64,000 bases of DNA, taken from contig BSYO01000034.1 in the NCBI GenBank assembly GCA_033239525.1, positions 3,596,001 through 3,660,000 on the forward strand, written 5' to 3'. The notes under the pieces are model-generated. The model did no database searches. It was given only the letters and a program-made list of their open reading frames with translations, and had not been told where the DNA came from. Positions 20,265 to 33,639 of the stretch are shown here, piece by piece (within the stretch, counting starts at the first letter, position 1; every line of letters begins with the position of its first letter). This stretch comes from Nepenthes gracilis. Taxonomy: Eukaryota > Streptophyta > Magnoliopsida > Caryophyllales > Nepenthaceae. The translations under genes were made by a program, and so were the position numbers.

Positions 20265-22575
20265 TGTAACATTTCGAATCCCATTTGAATTATTTTAATA
20301 TTAATTACGATTTTGGATATTTTTGAAACGTGGTGAAAATAAATTAAAATATTATAAAATTTTTGGGAATGATTGGAGGTGTGGAGTGGCGCCCGAGGTG
20401 CGTCCATGTTCTCACTTGAGTACCGATCGGATTTTAGAATAAAAAAAAATAAAAAATATAAATAAATAAATATAATAATAATAATAATATAATACATCTA
20501 TATATATAAGAAAGAAAAAAAATAAAAGAAGGAAAACAATGGGAAAACGGAAGAGTAGCGAGGGAGTCGGGGAGAGAGAGTGAAGGGAGTAGGGTTTCGG
20601 TGTGGGGAAGAGAGGAGAAGGAAGAAGCGGCGGTGGTGGCGACAGTGGTCGCAGGTGAGACCTCGATGGTCGTGGGCCATGATGTGCGGCGGTGACGTGA
20701 GCGGTGTGAGGAGGGAGAAGCGGCGCAGCATCGTGAGCGGCGTGAGGGAGAAAGTCAGCAGCGCAATAGGCCGATGCCATCAGGGTGATGCCGGGGAGGC
20801 CGGCGACGGCCACATGAGGCGTTGTGATGGTGGAGCGGCAACGGCTAGCGCGGTAAGAGAGAGGGCAGCGCGCGGGTTTTGCGGCGGTAGGAGAGAGAAA
20901 GGTTCGATTAGGGTGCTTTGGGATATCATTTCTTCAGATCTGCGAAGTATTAAGTCAAAGCAAGTATCTTCTAACTCTATTCTTGGTCTAATTTAATTTT
21001 TGATGTGTTTTGACTACTGTTGGAGATTTTATTAGCATGCATTTATTTTTATACACACCAATTTATTAATTATGTACATGCATGTATGTTTTATTGGTTG
21101 TGTAGTGATTTTACATTGATATTTATTATTTAGAGGGTTTTCGGATACTCAGATGGTATATATGTATATTTGTCTATCCATATGTTATGGAACCATAAAC
21201 CAGGCCATGCATTGGTCCACGTGCATGATGTCGGGTCGGGATCATTATGGGACCATGGCAATTCGAGATCCGATGGGTCATTATATGTGATCCGAGGTAT
21301 GAGCTACTGGTACCACTCTTGAAGGGGAGGCTTAGTCCCGATGGAGACGTATATGATATGGCCACCTCTGCCAGAAGGAATGTTGAGACATTTAGTAGCT
21401 GACCTGTCTCACTGTGTATTTAAATGAGAACCATTGTAAGAAATTGATGGAATAATATATTTGAACGTAGTAATATATAATTAAAATTTGAGGTTGCACC
21501 CAAAGTTGCGAGTGGTAAAATATAATGAGAAAGTTCCTAATATATGGGAGACAGAGTACATGGATGGCTTTGAACTACTGGGCTAAGTCATAGCCGATAA
21601 AGTCGTAGCTACCGGACGAGGGTAACCCTTCCTTAAGTTGGTATTATTTATCTTTGGTTCTCTAATTTCGTGCATACTTTGATTTCTACATGTATTGAGT
21701 AGACTACAATTTGAGATACGTGGTTTGGCTCACGGATGGGCGATAGGAATATCTCGTACGTATTAATATGTTAAGCCTCGGAACATATTTTAGATTTATA
21801 TGTTTTAGTTATGATATTTTCTTGATTTCAGCATATGATATATGAAATTTAAAATCAAACGATGGTATGTGTCCCACTTGGATATGGTGACGGTTGCAAT
21901 TATATAATGTGACCTCGGATTATATGATATGATATTGTCTATGAGATTTGACCGAATCGTATTTATTATGATCATGTATCGGAGGAATTGTTTGATACGG
22001 AGGATGATTTAGTATGAGACATCTTCTCGATTTTCAGGGATTTCATGGATATTGTATTTTATTTTACGTGATTCTCCTGCAATATCTCTACTTCTGATTT
22101 ATGTGTACTGTTTTATACGATGTTGATACTTGTTGAGTTCTAAACTCACGTTTTCATATTTTATCCATTCAAATGGCTTGGATACGCCTATAAGAGTTCG
22201 GATGTGATTTATTGTAGCAGATCACTATCGGTGAGTAGAGATATTTTTATTGGTTATATTTCAGATCTCGGGGATATATTATGATTTTTGTCTTTGGCCG
22301 GATGAGGGCCTTGATTATGTATGGAATATATTAGAGTTATTGCGTTGTATTGATGAGTTATTGTATATTTGGATACCTCCCTTATGATGTTTGGATAGGA
22401 GGTCGTATATTATGTTTGTTTGGATTTATATCCGATGAGGTCTTGTGTGGGTTTTATTATATTGGGTCCTGTATGTGTATAACTGTTATGCCCGAGTTGG
22501 ATTTTTATGATTGATGGAAATATTATTATTAATTTTATTTTTAACATGCGTATATTATATTCTTAGGTCGTGATA
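20265..22575 (+). repeat. Tek-2 5' LTR (2311 bp)
   Basis: TGTAACATTTCG to GGTCGTGATA. It has AT-rich sequence with a TATATATAA (about 20501-20509), then a GC-rich leader (20580-20900) that is open in several frames by composition only, then a long AT-rich U5. Ends match 26120-28449. Confidence 0.87.
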
Positions 22576-22592
22576 GAGGTGATATTAGAGAA
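22576..22592 (+). promoter_or_regulatory. Tek-2 PBS remnant
   Basis: GAGGTGATATTAGAGAA lies where TTGGTATCAGAG would be. Recognised by position more than by sequence. Confidence 0.5.
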
Positions 22593-25500
22593 AGGTCATA
22601 AGGAGAGGTATTTTTGGGTCATTTTGGGTGAGAAATTGATCGAATATTTAGCGTGATAAGTGCAGCCTACGGGTGAAGAATGAAAATTTGGGTCGTAGCT
22701 ATTTGAATTTGACTCGGGAAGTTGATTAGTTGGATGTAATGAGTCACGTAAGCGACATAATTGGTTAATCAATTCAGTAGCCATATGAGAATTTGGTTTC
22801 TATGTGAAGGATGGTCTTTTAGGGGTAAGATGGACCGCCCTTTGAATGATTAAAAGTGAGCCAGCTTTGAAAACTTTTGAAATGTTTGATCCACTTAAGG
22901 CTTAAATTGAATTTCGAAAAGTGGAGGACGTGTTTGATGTTTTTAGTTGTTTAAATGAAGTTTGGTCTATTACCCATAAGTTGGAGAGTGAGTCAAGCCA
23001 GTGTTGGGCTTTTCAGTGCTGCATTTCACTTCTTATGATGTTTTGTGGAGGCAATTTTGGGAAGAATTGCTCTCCATTTGGCATTCAAGATAGTAAAGAT
23101 GATAAATTTTGGTTAAGACAAGGAAATAAATCTGTGGTCTTTGTGATTGTATATAAATATTTTATACTTTTCTAATTTATAAAATGATCTTTGAGGATAT
23201 CTATCTTTAATGGGTAAACCTTGGTCTGCTAAAATTGTGGACTCTAGTGTCTGGTCTAGGTTTGTAAATATAAATGATTGACTGATCTGATTTTATTTGA
23301 GGTGCTGGACTTTGATGTAATATTAGGAGTGATTTGATTGGCAAGTTACCATATTAGTATAAATGATTTCAGCAAGAATATTCTAATTTATAGTTTGGGT
23401 TATAAATTTTGAATATAAGGAAGAGTTGATCGAGAGGTAATGAAATTGATATTGTTTTGCCTATAAGTATTTGATGAAGATGTGTGCCAAGTTTAGTTGG
23501 CATATTTGGCCACATGTTGGAGTCTTTTTGTGGCCTTTGAGAATTTATGTCGGGCATAAGGTCCGTCTGAGGATTGTGTCATAGCTGCAAAGGGTAGTCA
23601 TTTGTTTGCCAATTTAAGGAGATATGAGTTTGATTGGGAGTAGTGTTATTTGGGGTTTGTTGTTTCTTTGATGACATGTTTGTAGATTTGCAGAAGATTT
23701 AAGTAGTGGCCTATTTAGAAAGGCCATCATTTGTCATGAAGGTATGTAATTTCTTGGGTCTAGTTGAATTTATTAAGTGATTTGTTGAGGATTCCTCAAG
23801 AATCGTAGCTTCTGTGGGCCATTTGACTCAAAAGCGGTTGGTGTTTGTTGGAATTGTGAGGGAAGCTTTCAAGAAATGAAGGGCGGATTATCGACAAGGT
23901 CAATTTGGTTGATCTTTGATGGACCAAGTTAATCCGTGGTCGGTTGTGATGCTTCCGAGAAAGATTTGAGGTTATATTCTGATGCAGTGTATTTTAGTAG
24001 TTGCCTACGGGTTCGGCGGTTGAATATCTATGATCAAGGTTATTCTACTTATTGCTTGGAGTTAGCGGTTGAGGTCTTTGCTTTGAGAATTTTAAAATGT
24101 TATTTATATGGATATAGTGATGGTTTAATTTGATTATAAAGGTTTGAAAAAATTATTTTGTAAAGGAGTTAATCATGTGGTAATGTAAGTGGGTAGATCG
24201 CTTAAGGGCTGTGATGGGAGTTTCGGTGTCACCAAGAAGAAGAATATTATTGGCAATATTTTGGATCAAAAGTCTTCAAATTTGATGTATTATGTGTTCA
24301 TATGAGAAAGTGGAGCACTAGCAACCTCCATGAATTTTGCTTGGTGATTACCAAGAACGGTGAGAATATAAATGCGTTTAGGATAATTGTGGATTTGGCT
24401 ATTGAGGTTGGCCCATTTATTACCAATTTAGATGATGTATTGGATGGAAAAATGGCTCTTCGGTATGCCAACAAGATAATGAGGTTGCAGGATATTCTAG
24501 TTCCGAGGTTTCAATTGTGATCTGATGTCATGCCGAATTTAGACACAGGTTTGTATTAGAAATTCGAGCACCGGATTGAAATTTGATGTGGCGATAATTC
24601 ATAATCAGATGATTAATTAGAGAAGTGCAACAGAAGCATGTGGGTCTATAGCCCTTGGTTGTAAGATTCGATTTGGATTTTTAGATAAAGAATTTGATTT
24701 GAAATCCGATTTGGGGACATTGATTATGTGGAAATTTTGTTGAGTCCTATGATTTTGAAGAAATGACAGCTTCAATTGGATTGGTCTGAAATTTCATGGA
24801 GTAGAAGGATATTTTTGCCGACAAAGTGATAGGTAGGTAGATCGATTCTCAGCCTATCCGTATGCTATTTAGGATCAGAGTTATATTATGAGTTTGCGCT
24901 ATAATGTCTTCTATCTTTGTTTTTAGTGGAAAAGTTGTAGAGTCGGTGAATAATCCTTACCAGGATTGGGCTTCGAACCAAGCTCCTAATTGCGAAAAAA
25001 ATCTCTTGTAAAGATCAGAGATAAAGTCATTTTGGATGAGCTACCATGAAATTGGACACGATCAAGCAAAGCCTTGATTGGTGGATGAAAGCTCGAGGAG
25101 TAGTTAAGATGGTCAACAGCTTTGTGGAGTTGGAGTAGTTTAAGTTTGTAAGAAACGTTGAAGATTTTCCACCTCGCGGAGTGGTGAGTTGATTATGCGT
25201 CTCGTGCCTAAAGGAAGAAACCAAGAAGAAGAAGCCTTTGAGATTTTATTCCTGGTCTGTGTTGGACATCGAGGAATTTGGTGGCAATTTGGATGATAAT
25301 GGATAAGCTGATAAAGTCAAATCATTGCTTGCTGATCGAAAGGTCATTCCCGAGTTTGGCTGTCAAACATTATTGAGATGAGGAGATTGCAATGTATTTT
25401 AATTTTGAGGCCCTTGATTGCGATTGGAAGCTAATAATGGATCAAAGTTGTGCATTGGAAGCGTGTAGATTCACGGTTTTCGGTAACAAGATTTGATTTG

Positions 25501-26106
25501 AGGATTGAAATAAGAGATCAAATTTACAACCTTATTGGATGATTGAGAAGAGTGGTCAGATATTTTTAAAAGTATCTTAAAGAGAAAAATTTCAAGTTTT
25601 GGAAACAAATGATAGATTGAAGTTGAGGTTTGATAAGCCTTTTGAGGTTTTGCAGTGAATTGAAGAGGTGGCCAATAGATTGATGTTGCCCCAAGTTTGG
25701 CAAATTGTGATGATGTGTTTTATGTATGTGTGCTGAGAGAAATATGGTTGATCCTTGGCATGTGATTGGGCATGAATTGTTGTTGATTTCGATGAGCAAT
25801 TTTATTTTGGTTTTTTGCTCAGATTTTTGAGGCAGAAGAGATCAAGTGTTTAGAATAAAATAAAAATTTTGGTTATGATTTTTTTGTAATTTTTTTGGTT
25901 GAGAAATTTGTATATGATCCTTTCCATGTGATGGAGTTTGAGTCGTTGGACATTGGCAAGAATTTATTGCTTGTTGGGGTTTTGGTATCAATATTGGGAT
26001 GGAATGATCAGGTGTTGAGGATCAGATTTTTGAAAAAATCTTTTAATTAAGGTTAAGTTTGGAAGAATTATTCTTAATTGTCCAAGGATTGATGTGTGTA
26101 AATTTT
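22593..26106 (+). pseudogene. Tek-2 gag-pol relic
   Basis: Heavily decayed polyprotein region. Recognisable parts: protease-RT connector at about 23305-23400 (FDVILG, then LASYHISINDFSKN); end of RT at about 23770-23880 (FVEDSSRIVASVGHLTQK); RNase H at 23936-24180 (VGCDASEK, then YSTYCLELAVEVFALRI); integrase fragments near 24500; and the chromodomain-like tail at about 25905-26060 (VYDPFHVMEFESL, VSILGWNDQVLRIRFLKK). The whole catalytic core of RT is not found. Stops and frameshifts occur every few dozen codons. Confidence 0.72.
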
Positions 26107-26119
26107 AAGGACGGGAGAG
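26107..26119 (+). promoter_or_regulatory. Tek-2 polypurine tract
   Basis: AAGGACGGGAGAG-type purine run (about 26107-26119) directly before the TGCAATATTCC start of the 3' LTR. Confidence 0.7.
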
Positions 26120-28449
26120 TGCAATATTCCGGTTCCTATTTAGATTATTTTAATATTAATTATGATTTTGAATATTTTCGAATGTGGTAAAATAAATTAA
26201 AATATTATAAAATTTTTAAAAATGATCGGAGATGCAGAGTGGCGCCCAAGGTGCGTCCATATTATTACCCAAGTACCAATTGGATTTTATAATAAAAGAA
26301 AAGTAAAATAGAAAATATAAATATAAATATTATATATATATATAAAAGAAAAAAAAAAAAAGAAGGAAAAGATTGGGAAAACCGAAGAGCAGAGAGGGAG
26401 TCGGGGAGAGAGAGTAAGGGGAGTAGGGTTTTGGTGTGGGGAAGAGAGGAGAAGGAAGAGGAGTGGTGGTGGTGCAGGTGAATGACGGTGACGGTGGTTG
26501 TAGGTGAGACCGCAGTGGTCGTGGGCTGCGATGTGTGGCGGGAATGCGAGTGGTGTGCGGAGGGAGAAGCGGCGCGGCCTCGCGAGCGGCGTGAGGGAGA
26601 AGGTCGGCAGTTCAATAGTGCCGGTGCTAGCAGGGTGAGACCGGGGAGGCCGGCGACGACCACGTGAGGTGGCGTGGTGGTGGAGCGGCGCAGAGAAGCG
26701 GCGGCGGCGAGCAGCAATGGCCCGCAGGGAAGGAGAGAGGGCAGCACGCGGGTTTTGCGGCGGCAGAAGAGAGAATGACCCGATTAGGGTGTTTCGGGAT
26801 ATCCATTCTTTAGATCTGTGGAGTATAAAATCGAGGCAAGTATCCTCTAACCCTATTTTTGATCTGATTTAATTTTTGATGTATTTTGACTACTGTTGAG
26901 AATTTACTAACATGCATGTATTTTTATATAGACCAAATTTATTAATTATGTACATGCATGTATATTTTATCGGTTGTGCGGTGATTTTACACTGATATTT
27001 ATGATTTGGAGGATTTTTGAATACTCGGACGGTATATATGTATATTTGTGTATCTGTATGTTGTGGAACCATGAACCAAGTTTTGCATTGGTCCACGTGC
27101 ATGCTGCCGGGTGGATCACTATGGGACCATGGAGGTCCGAGACCTGATGGGTCATTATATGTGATTCGAGGTATGAGATATTGGTACCACTCTCGACGGG
27201 GAGGATTGGTCTCGACGGGGACTATATGATACGGCCACTTCTGTCAGAAGGAAGGTTAAGACGTTTTGTAGTTGACCCACCTCACTGTGTATTTAAATGA
27301 GAACCATCATAAGGGATTGACGGAATAATATATTCGGACGTCTTAATATATAACTAAAATTTGATATTGCACCCAAAGCCACGGGCGGTAAATATAGTGA
27401 GTAAGTTTCTAATCTATGGGAGATAGAGTACACGGATGGCCTTAAGCTACTAGCCTAAATCATAGTCGATATAGCCGTGATTACAGGATGAGGGTAACCT
27501 TTCTTTAAGTTGGTATTATTTATTTTTGGTTATCCGATTTTGTGCATACTTTTTATTTCTACATGTATTGCGTAAACTACGATTTGAGATACGTGGTTTA
27601 GCCCATGGATGAGTGTTAGAAATGTCTCATACGTATTAATGTATTAAGCCCCCAAATATGTTTTATATTTATATGTTTTGGTTCTGGTATTTCTTTGATT
27701 TCAATATATGATATATGAGATTTGAATTAAAACGATGGTATGTGTCTCACTTGGATGTGGTGACGGTCGCGATTTTATAATGTGACCTCGGATCATATGA
27801 TATGATATCGTCTATGAGATTTGACCGGATTGTATTTATTATGATCATGTCCCGAAGGAATTGTTTTATACGGATGATGATTTAGTATGAGACATCTCCT
27901 CAATTTTCAGGGATTTTATGGATATTGTATTTTATTTTACGTGATTGCTCTACGCATATCTCTACTTCTGATTTATGTGTACCGTTTTATACGATATTGA
28001 TACTTGCTGAGTTTTAAACTCATGTTTTCATATTTTATCCCTTCAGATGGCTTGGATATGCCTACAGGAGTTCGGACGTAATTTGTTACGGTAGATCACT
28101 ACGGTGAGTAGAGATATTTTTATTGGTTATATTTCAGATCTTAGAGATATATTATGATTTTTGTCTTTGGTCGGATGAGGGCCTTGATCCATGTATGGAA
28201 TATAGTGGAGTTATTGCATTATGTTAATAAGTTGTTATATATTTGGATACTTTTCTTGCGATGTTTATATAGCAGGTCTTATATTATGTTTGTCCAAATT
28301 TATATCCGATGAGATTTTTTGCGAATTTTATTATATTGGATCCTGTATGTGTGTGATTGTCACGCCCGTGTTGGATTTTTATGATTAATAGAAATATTAT
28401 TATTGATTTTATTTTTGACCTGCGTATATTATATTTTTGGGTCGTGACA
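26120..28449 (+). repeat. Tek-2 3' LTR (2330 bp)
   Basis: TGCAATATTCC to GGTCGTGACA, colinear with the 5' LTR including the GC-rich leader (26440-26770). The TAAGT duplication follows. The two LTRs differ at many single bases with few long gaps. Confidence 0.87.
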
Positions 28450-29354
28450 TAAGTACTATGGTACAATATTACCATGTGTTGCTCAATAGGGATCATGGAA
28501 AAATTGTTTGTGTGAGCTTAATTTGAGCAAAATTTTGGCAAAAAATTTTCAATGCAATCTTGACACAAAATTTTACGTGAAATTCTTGCAAAGGTTGGCT
28601 GTTGTTAAAATCAGACATAACATTTCACATATTATTGGCATAAGAAATACTCGTCACCGATATTTTGAATAAATTGAGTGTAATTGTATGGTTTGACAAG
28701 TTCAATTATAAGTTATTTTCACCATATATGAGACAAAACACAAGATGGAGAGAAGGATAAAGGAGGAAGGGCTTAATAATACCAGACAGATTGGAAAAAG
28801 GAAAATTTTGAGAAGATCATAATAAATAGAAACACTTGGATTAATAATCGTAAAACATTAAGATAAGTAAGAAGATAGAAAATGATTTGGAATCTATAAA
28901 ATCTGAATTTAGAGTTTTATGGAAAGTTCTAAGATAAAAATTTTCTTTAATTAAGTTTTAAAGTGTCACCAATCAGATAAAAAATCTCTAACTTATAATC
29001 TTATGCTAAAAATTTTGTACAACAAGATACAACAAATCATACTCGCCGTTTATCCATTCCCATGTTCCTTGAGCCAGCTAAGGGTGGCGACCCAAAGATG
29101 GTAGAGCACCCCAAGGTTAATCCTTTAATACTTGGCCAACTATCCTAAGTAAAGCGTCGTCCTTCAACTCTTTCAATAATACTTGGTGCTTGAGTATTCT
29201 ATGGTTAGTACAAGTTGTCACCTCACTACAAATATTATTACTATTAATTTAGACCATGTTACTTAATTTCATATCCAAACTTTATTTTTTTAGATTCTTT
29301 TCATTTTCCAATATATTTTATTATACAGCATATAGACATGATGTAGCACAACCT
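28450..29354. other. AT-rich DNA, nothing recognised
   Basis: Resumes from the Tek-2 target site (TAAGT at 28450). No domain, LTR boundary or tandem repeat seen. Probably old intergenic DNA. Confidence 0.5.
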
Positions 29355-29705
29355 TCCAAGGAAGCGCATGGCCTAGGCTACAACCTACCCTCTTCCCATT
29401 GTTCCCTCTTAGTTATGTTTGTCCTCACTTAATTATGATTGTTAAACCAAATTAAGTTGTGTACTAATCATCCCCTTCTCCCCTTACTCAATTTAGCTAG
29501 GATAGCTGTTTTTTTTTCTATTTGATGAGGCTTTAGAATTACTTGTTTGGCAAATTTTAAAGACTAATCAAATATCTCTTTGAAAGTCTTTGGCTCTTAA
29601 TAAGTATTTGATCCTCTAGGTCAATTGAATGAGTCCCAATCATGTAGGTGAGTGTGTTGCTAGTCATATCAAAAAATTCACTACCTTTTGCCCATCTACT
29701 AGTGT
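29355..29705 (+). repeat. Dispersed direct repeat R1, left copy
   Basis: About 350 bp similar to 34462-34800, sharing ATGGCCTAGGCT, CTTTGGCT and TATTTGATCCT blocks in the same order. Source family unknown; it could be old LTR sequence. Confidence 0.6.
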
Positions 29706-29879
29706 AAGAGAGGCTTATAGTCTAAGAATTGCAAAGCCTTACAAAAATCCATACAAACTATTTCAATCTTTGATAAAAATTTTGAGAAATGAGACAAATC
29801 TACAAAGACTTGCGAAAAAGTGTTAAATAAAATCTAGTAAAGATAAAGATAATTACCACGGGAGGTTTCTAAACTGGTC

Positions 29880-30170
29880 AAAGATCAGAAAACCACCACC
29901 ACTAATCTTCAGTCCAAGATTCTCAAGACCCAAGAACTAGTCCGACAAACCCACAACAAATCGTTCAAATACCTTTACTAACTCATAAAACCACCATCAG
30001 TTTTCCTCACTCCACCATTCTCATGAGCAGAGGAATAGCCCCACCAAATCCAACACACCCAATACAGATGTTCCATTTGCCATTGTCTTTACCGACTCAT
30101 GAAACCACGATGGATCTCCCTCCACTCCACCATTCTAAAGACCCAAGCATTATCCCAACTGAGTCTACCC
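29880..30170 (+). repeat. Roughly 110-bp tandem repeat, two to three units
   Basis: Units with TTTACYRACTCATRAAACCA and CACTCCACCATTCT start near 29974 and 30088, with a weaker copy from about 29880. Pro/Ser-rich in one frame, but stops interrupt it. Confidence 0.55.
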
Positions 30171-30491
30171 TACATAAATTCCATACCTTGAGGTCTTTTT
30201 GTTAGATTTTGGATCACTCTTTTATAAGTTTCACACCAATTGAAAGTATTGTTTATCAATTTCGGAGCTGTTGAGCAATTTTAGGGGATATTTGCATAAG
30301 ATTCATTAGAATGACATTGTTCATTAGATGTTTGTGAAAATCGATCAAACGAGAGTTGGTACTTGATGCACACAAGAAGGGTGCTCATGTATGGCTTGTA
30401 TTGTTATTCACCAATGATAAGTGTACAAAGGATGCTCATGCGCGGCGATACTACTCGCATATGATGTACGTTTGATAGGTGCATATTTGCC

Positions 30492-30577
30492 AACACTATT
30501 ATAAATGGCTCTACGTGATTTTTAGGGCAAGATCAACACTATTTTATAAAAGGCTCTATGTGCTTTTTCGGGTAAGA
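30492..30577 (+). repeat. 43-bp duplication carrying two TATA-like boxes
   Basis: AACACTATTATAAATGGCTC at 30492 and AACACTATTTTATAAAAGGC at 30535. It lies about 55 bp before direct repeat R2 and suggests a decayed LTR promoter. Confidence 0.5.
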
Positions 30578-30589
30578 TCAAATATCATT

Positions 30590-31025
30590 TTAACACAAAG
30601 GTACATCGCACAAAGAGATAGAAGAGAGAAAAGGGGAAAAAGGAAAATGCTTAACACTCGGTTGAGATTTGATTTAAATTTTATTATATGCTAAGTTTAT
30701 GTAAGTTATTCTAATTTTGTCTATAGGCCATACTATCATTTGGTTACTCTTGCTTTGGTGTATTCTTCTTAAGTAAGTTGTCAAGGGTATTAGGGTTATA
30801 TTAAACCAATCATTCACAGGAATTTTTACAGAGGGATCTCGAAGAGTGTTATGTTAGTAAGCAAACAATTTTATAATAGATTTTTTCAAAATTTGTCCAA
30901 TTTTTCTCTTATTTGTATAGATTTTCTATGTTAAATATACGCCTATAACTTGTGTATTTTCAGTTATGTTATTTTATTATTTTGTTCTCTCAAGGTGCTT
31001 GGAAACCAACAATTGACAAATAATA
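30590..31025 (+). repeat. Dispersed direct repeat R2, left copy
   Basis: About 430 bp similar to 33640-34075 (a leader of AGAGAGATA type, then GAGATTTGATTTAAATTTTA, AACCAATCATTCA and so on), diverged by many substitutions. Its position after a TATA box suggests an LTR leader region. Confidence 0.6.
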
Positions 31026-31105
31026 TAGGTGTTTGTTTTTACTGTATGTGTTGTTTGCATGCATTTATCCCTGAAAAATCTCAATAAATTGTACAAAGCA
31101 TATGT

Positions 31106-31128
31106 TTTTTTTTTTTTTTTTTTTTTTA
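31106..31128. repeat. Poly(T) tract, about 23 T
   Basis: A T run of about 23. Could be the 5' end of a minus-strand retroposed sequence, but no body was recognised. Confidence 0.7.
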
Positions 31129-33507
31129 AGTTTGTTTATGATGGCGTTAAAATTGAAGGATTTTTTATTCTATAATTTTATTTTTTGATAAAAAGTGAGA
31201 AATATTTTAACTTGTGAAAAAATGACAAAAGTACTGAGAAAGGAGACAAGTTAAAGAGAATGAAAATAATGATTAACAAAATATAATAGATCTTATTAAT
31301 TATATGATCAAATTATATCTTGTGAATAATACTCATAACAAAATTATTAATTTTTCAGATCTAGTGGAAGTATATGCCACAATCCCAACACAATCAATAA
31401 ATAAATTCAAATAAAATTTTTATTCTTTCTTAAATGGACAAAATCCAAGTAACTCAAATATCAGGTTTGATATGACAAACCAAAATCCAAAATCATATAT
31501 TATCTATAGTGCTTAACAGTGGATATAAGATCTGACCAAACTAAATCCATCCAATCTTTAAATAATTAATATAACAACTTACTCAAAACAATCATATTTG
31601 TAAGGAAAAAAAAAAAAAATCTAACAAGCATTCAAAACATAATATTATAAAACTTGGTCAAATATTTGACTAATAATAGTATCCTCAAAATAATACGACT
31701 ATGATAAATAAACTAGTTAAATCCCATTGTAAGTCTCAATACAAAAATAAGCATATATCCAATCAACAAATAATAAATATAATTTTTAAATTTTCTCCAT
31801 CTAAGATTCTACAAGTAATCTAAGTCTCATCTAATCTGAAATGTTAGAAATATGACAAATTATGAGTATAAAATTTAATAAGTATATATATATGTATTAT
31901 ATAAATTATGTGTATAAATCAAATAAGAGGAATAAAAACTGCAAATATCATATCAAAAATCCAATATGTCCAAAGTTTTAAACATATCATTCGAATTGTG
32001 ATTTTGTACATTAAAATTCATAATGTATATACGAATATCAAATAATCTAAATTATATAAAATTATCTAAATGTTTAATTTCATAATTTTAAAGGCTTATA
32101 TGTCCAAAGTCGGATAACCTTGAACATCATGCAAAACCTACAAATATCAAAGGACCAAACATTTCAAAATATTAAGTATGACACTAGTAAAAATTTTAAA
32201 AATTCAAAACATGCCAAAATCTTGAATTAGGGATTAAAAGGCTAACTTTAAGAAAAGATTGCATATACTTTTGATAATCTTAAATCAAAATACTTCTATT
32301 TAGACTTGTAAGTGTTTACAAATTATTTTCTATAGATAAAATCAAATGTTATTTTTATTATCATTTGCGAATGACAGGTGTAATTTTTAAATATGTATGA
32401 TATATTATGACATCTAAATATTTTAATTTTATTTAATTTCTTACAATAGTTCTTAAAAAAAAGATAAATAGGCAGACTATAATAAATATCTTAAACTTTT
32501 TCTCTCTATAGAAAAATATAAATATTTAAAACTTTTTAATTTAGAGAAAAGTGTAAATATTCAAATCTTTTTATCTTATAAAAAAGTATAAATTATATCA
32601 GTTTTCAAAATCAAGTCGTCCCTGAAATACTTATATGAAATATCAATATGTAAGGCTAAATACACAAATTTTATAGCTTTCCTTTGCAAATGTTTTTATA
32701 TATGAATATAATACTTTAAAATATTTACTTATTTTATAAAACAAATAAAGTTTCAAATCTCTAGCAAAATCCAATAAAATTTCAAAACGTTTAGTAAAAA
32801 TCATTTGCATATAATAATATTCAAAATAAGAAAAAAAATATGGTATATATGTGCAAAAAGAATAAGTATTATAAATAAAATTTAAGGGTTCATAAAATAG
32901 ACTAAAGTATGAGTTTAAAGTACCTATGGTCAACCTTTAATTTAACATATTGAACAAAATAAAGTTTAAAATCCTTTTCAGCATCTTTCTGTCTCATCAT
33001 CTTCTTTCTTTTCCACCTTGCCTCTCTCTTCTCTCCCTTCCCACGTGAAATGACCTTTTATAGTTGTTCAAAGCCTTATATACAACAATTGGCATATGGG
33101 TGTTGGATAAGTGTACATTAAGCATTACTCTAAAACCTCATGTATGCATGAACACCACATTAGTTACAACTCAGATATTAATATTTTATCTAAATTGCCC
33201 ATGAATTATACAAAATATATAAAATATGTGTTACCATTCTATTTAAAATATGCATAAATGCTAATACAGGTGTACCTTAAATACCACTACACTACCTAGA
33301 TTACACTCGAGTGTTCAAGAGGTATCTATTAGGCATAACTTTATTGCCTAAAATATACACAAGTATAGAACAGATGCTAATTAGGCGCTAGCATGCTTTT
33401 TCTAAAATCTAATTTTTTTTAAAAATTTATTATATAATTAATTTTTAAATTGATCAAAAATTATATTAATAATGTCATAAATTATAATTTAAAATTGAGT
33501 ATTATAG
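31129..33507 (-). repeat. Very AT-rich DNA, possible minus-strand chromovirus LTR relic
   Basis: No protein domain. On the - strand, the start near 33507 (TATAATACTCAATTTTAAAT) resembles the LTR starts of Tek-2 and Tek-5. ACTATAAAAGGTCATTTCACG near 33064-33044 looks like a TATA box, followed by a GA-rich leader (33040-32990) as in the Tek-3 and Tek-4 LTRs. The left end cannot be placed. Could also be chance in AT-rich sequence. Confidence 0.3.
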
Positions 33508-33639
33508 TATGAATAAAATTTGAGGGTTGGTATAAGTCTAAGTCTTTAATGGTAAGATTACATATAAAGAAGAAATTTAATGGCCTCTAGTTATCGAAAT
33601 ATTGAAACTTTGAAAAATACTTGGACAAGTTTATTTCAA

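Larger units (their letters stand above)
18336..20510. repeat. Tandem 2.1-kb duplication, copy 2
   Basis: Second copy, beginning again at TTTTAATTGTAAGAACTTTGG and running into the complete Tek-2 LTR. It keeps a better Tek-1 LTR end (GTCGGGTCGTCA) than copy 1 but lacks about 25-30 bp just before the Tat-L TATA box. Differences are mainly small indels. Confidence 0.8.
20265..28449 (+). mobile_element. Tek-2: Tekay-like chromovirus with TAAGT target duplication
   Basis: LTRs 20265-22575 and 26120-28449 (2311 and 2330 bp) flank a 3.5-kb internal region. TAAGT occurs at 20260-20264 and 28450-28454, a perfect 5-bp target duplication. Internal landmarks are a decayed iMet PBS, protease, the end of RT, RNase H, a chromodomain-like tail and a PPT (AAGGACGGGAGAG). 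The internal region is too short for a full gag-pol of about 4.5 kb, so gag and most of RT are deleted or unrecognisable. Inserted in the DNA flanking Tat-L. Confidence 0.88.

Noticed and set aside
20412..20996. Overlapping open frames on both strands
   Set aside because: They fall in the GC-rich leader of the Tek-2 LTR and recur in its other LTR (26265-26872) with different frames.
32643..32933. 96-codon open frame on the - strand
   Set aside because: Tyr/Phe/Ile-rich translation of AT-rich DNA without any recognisable motif.
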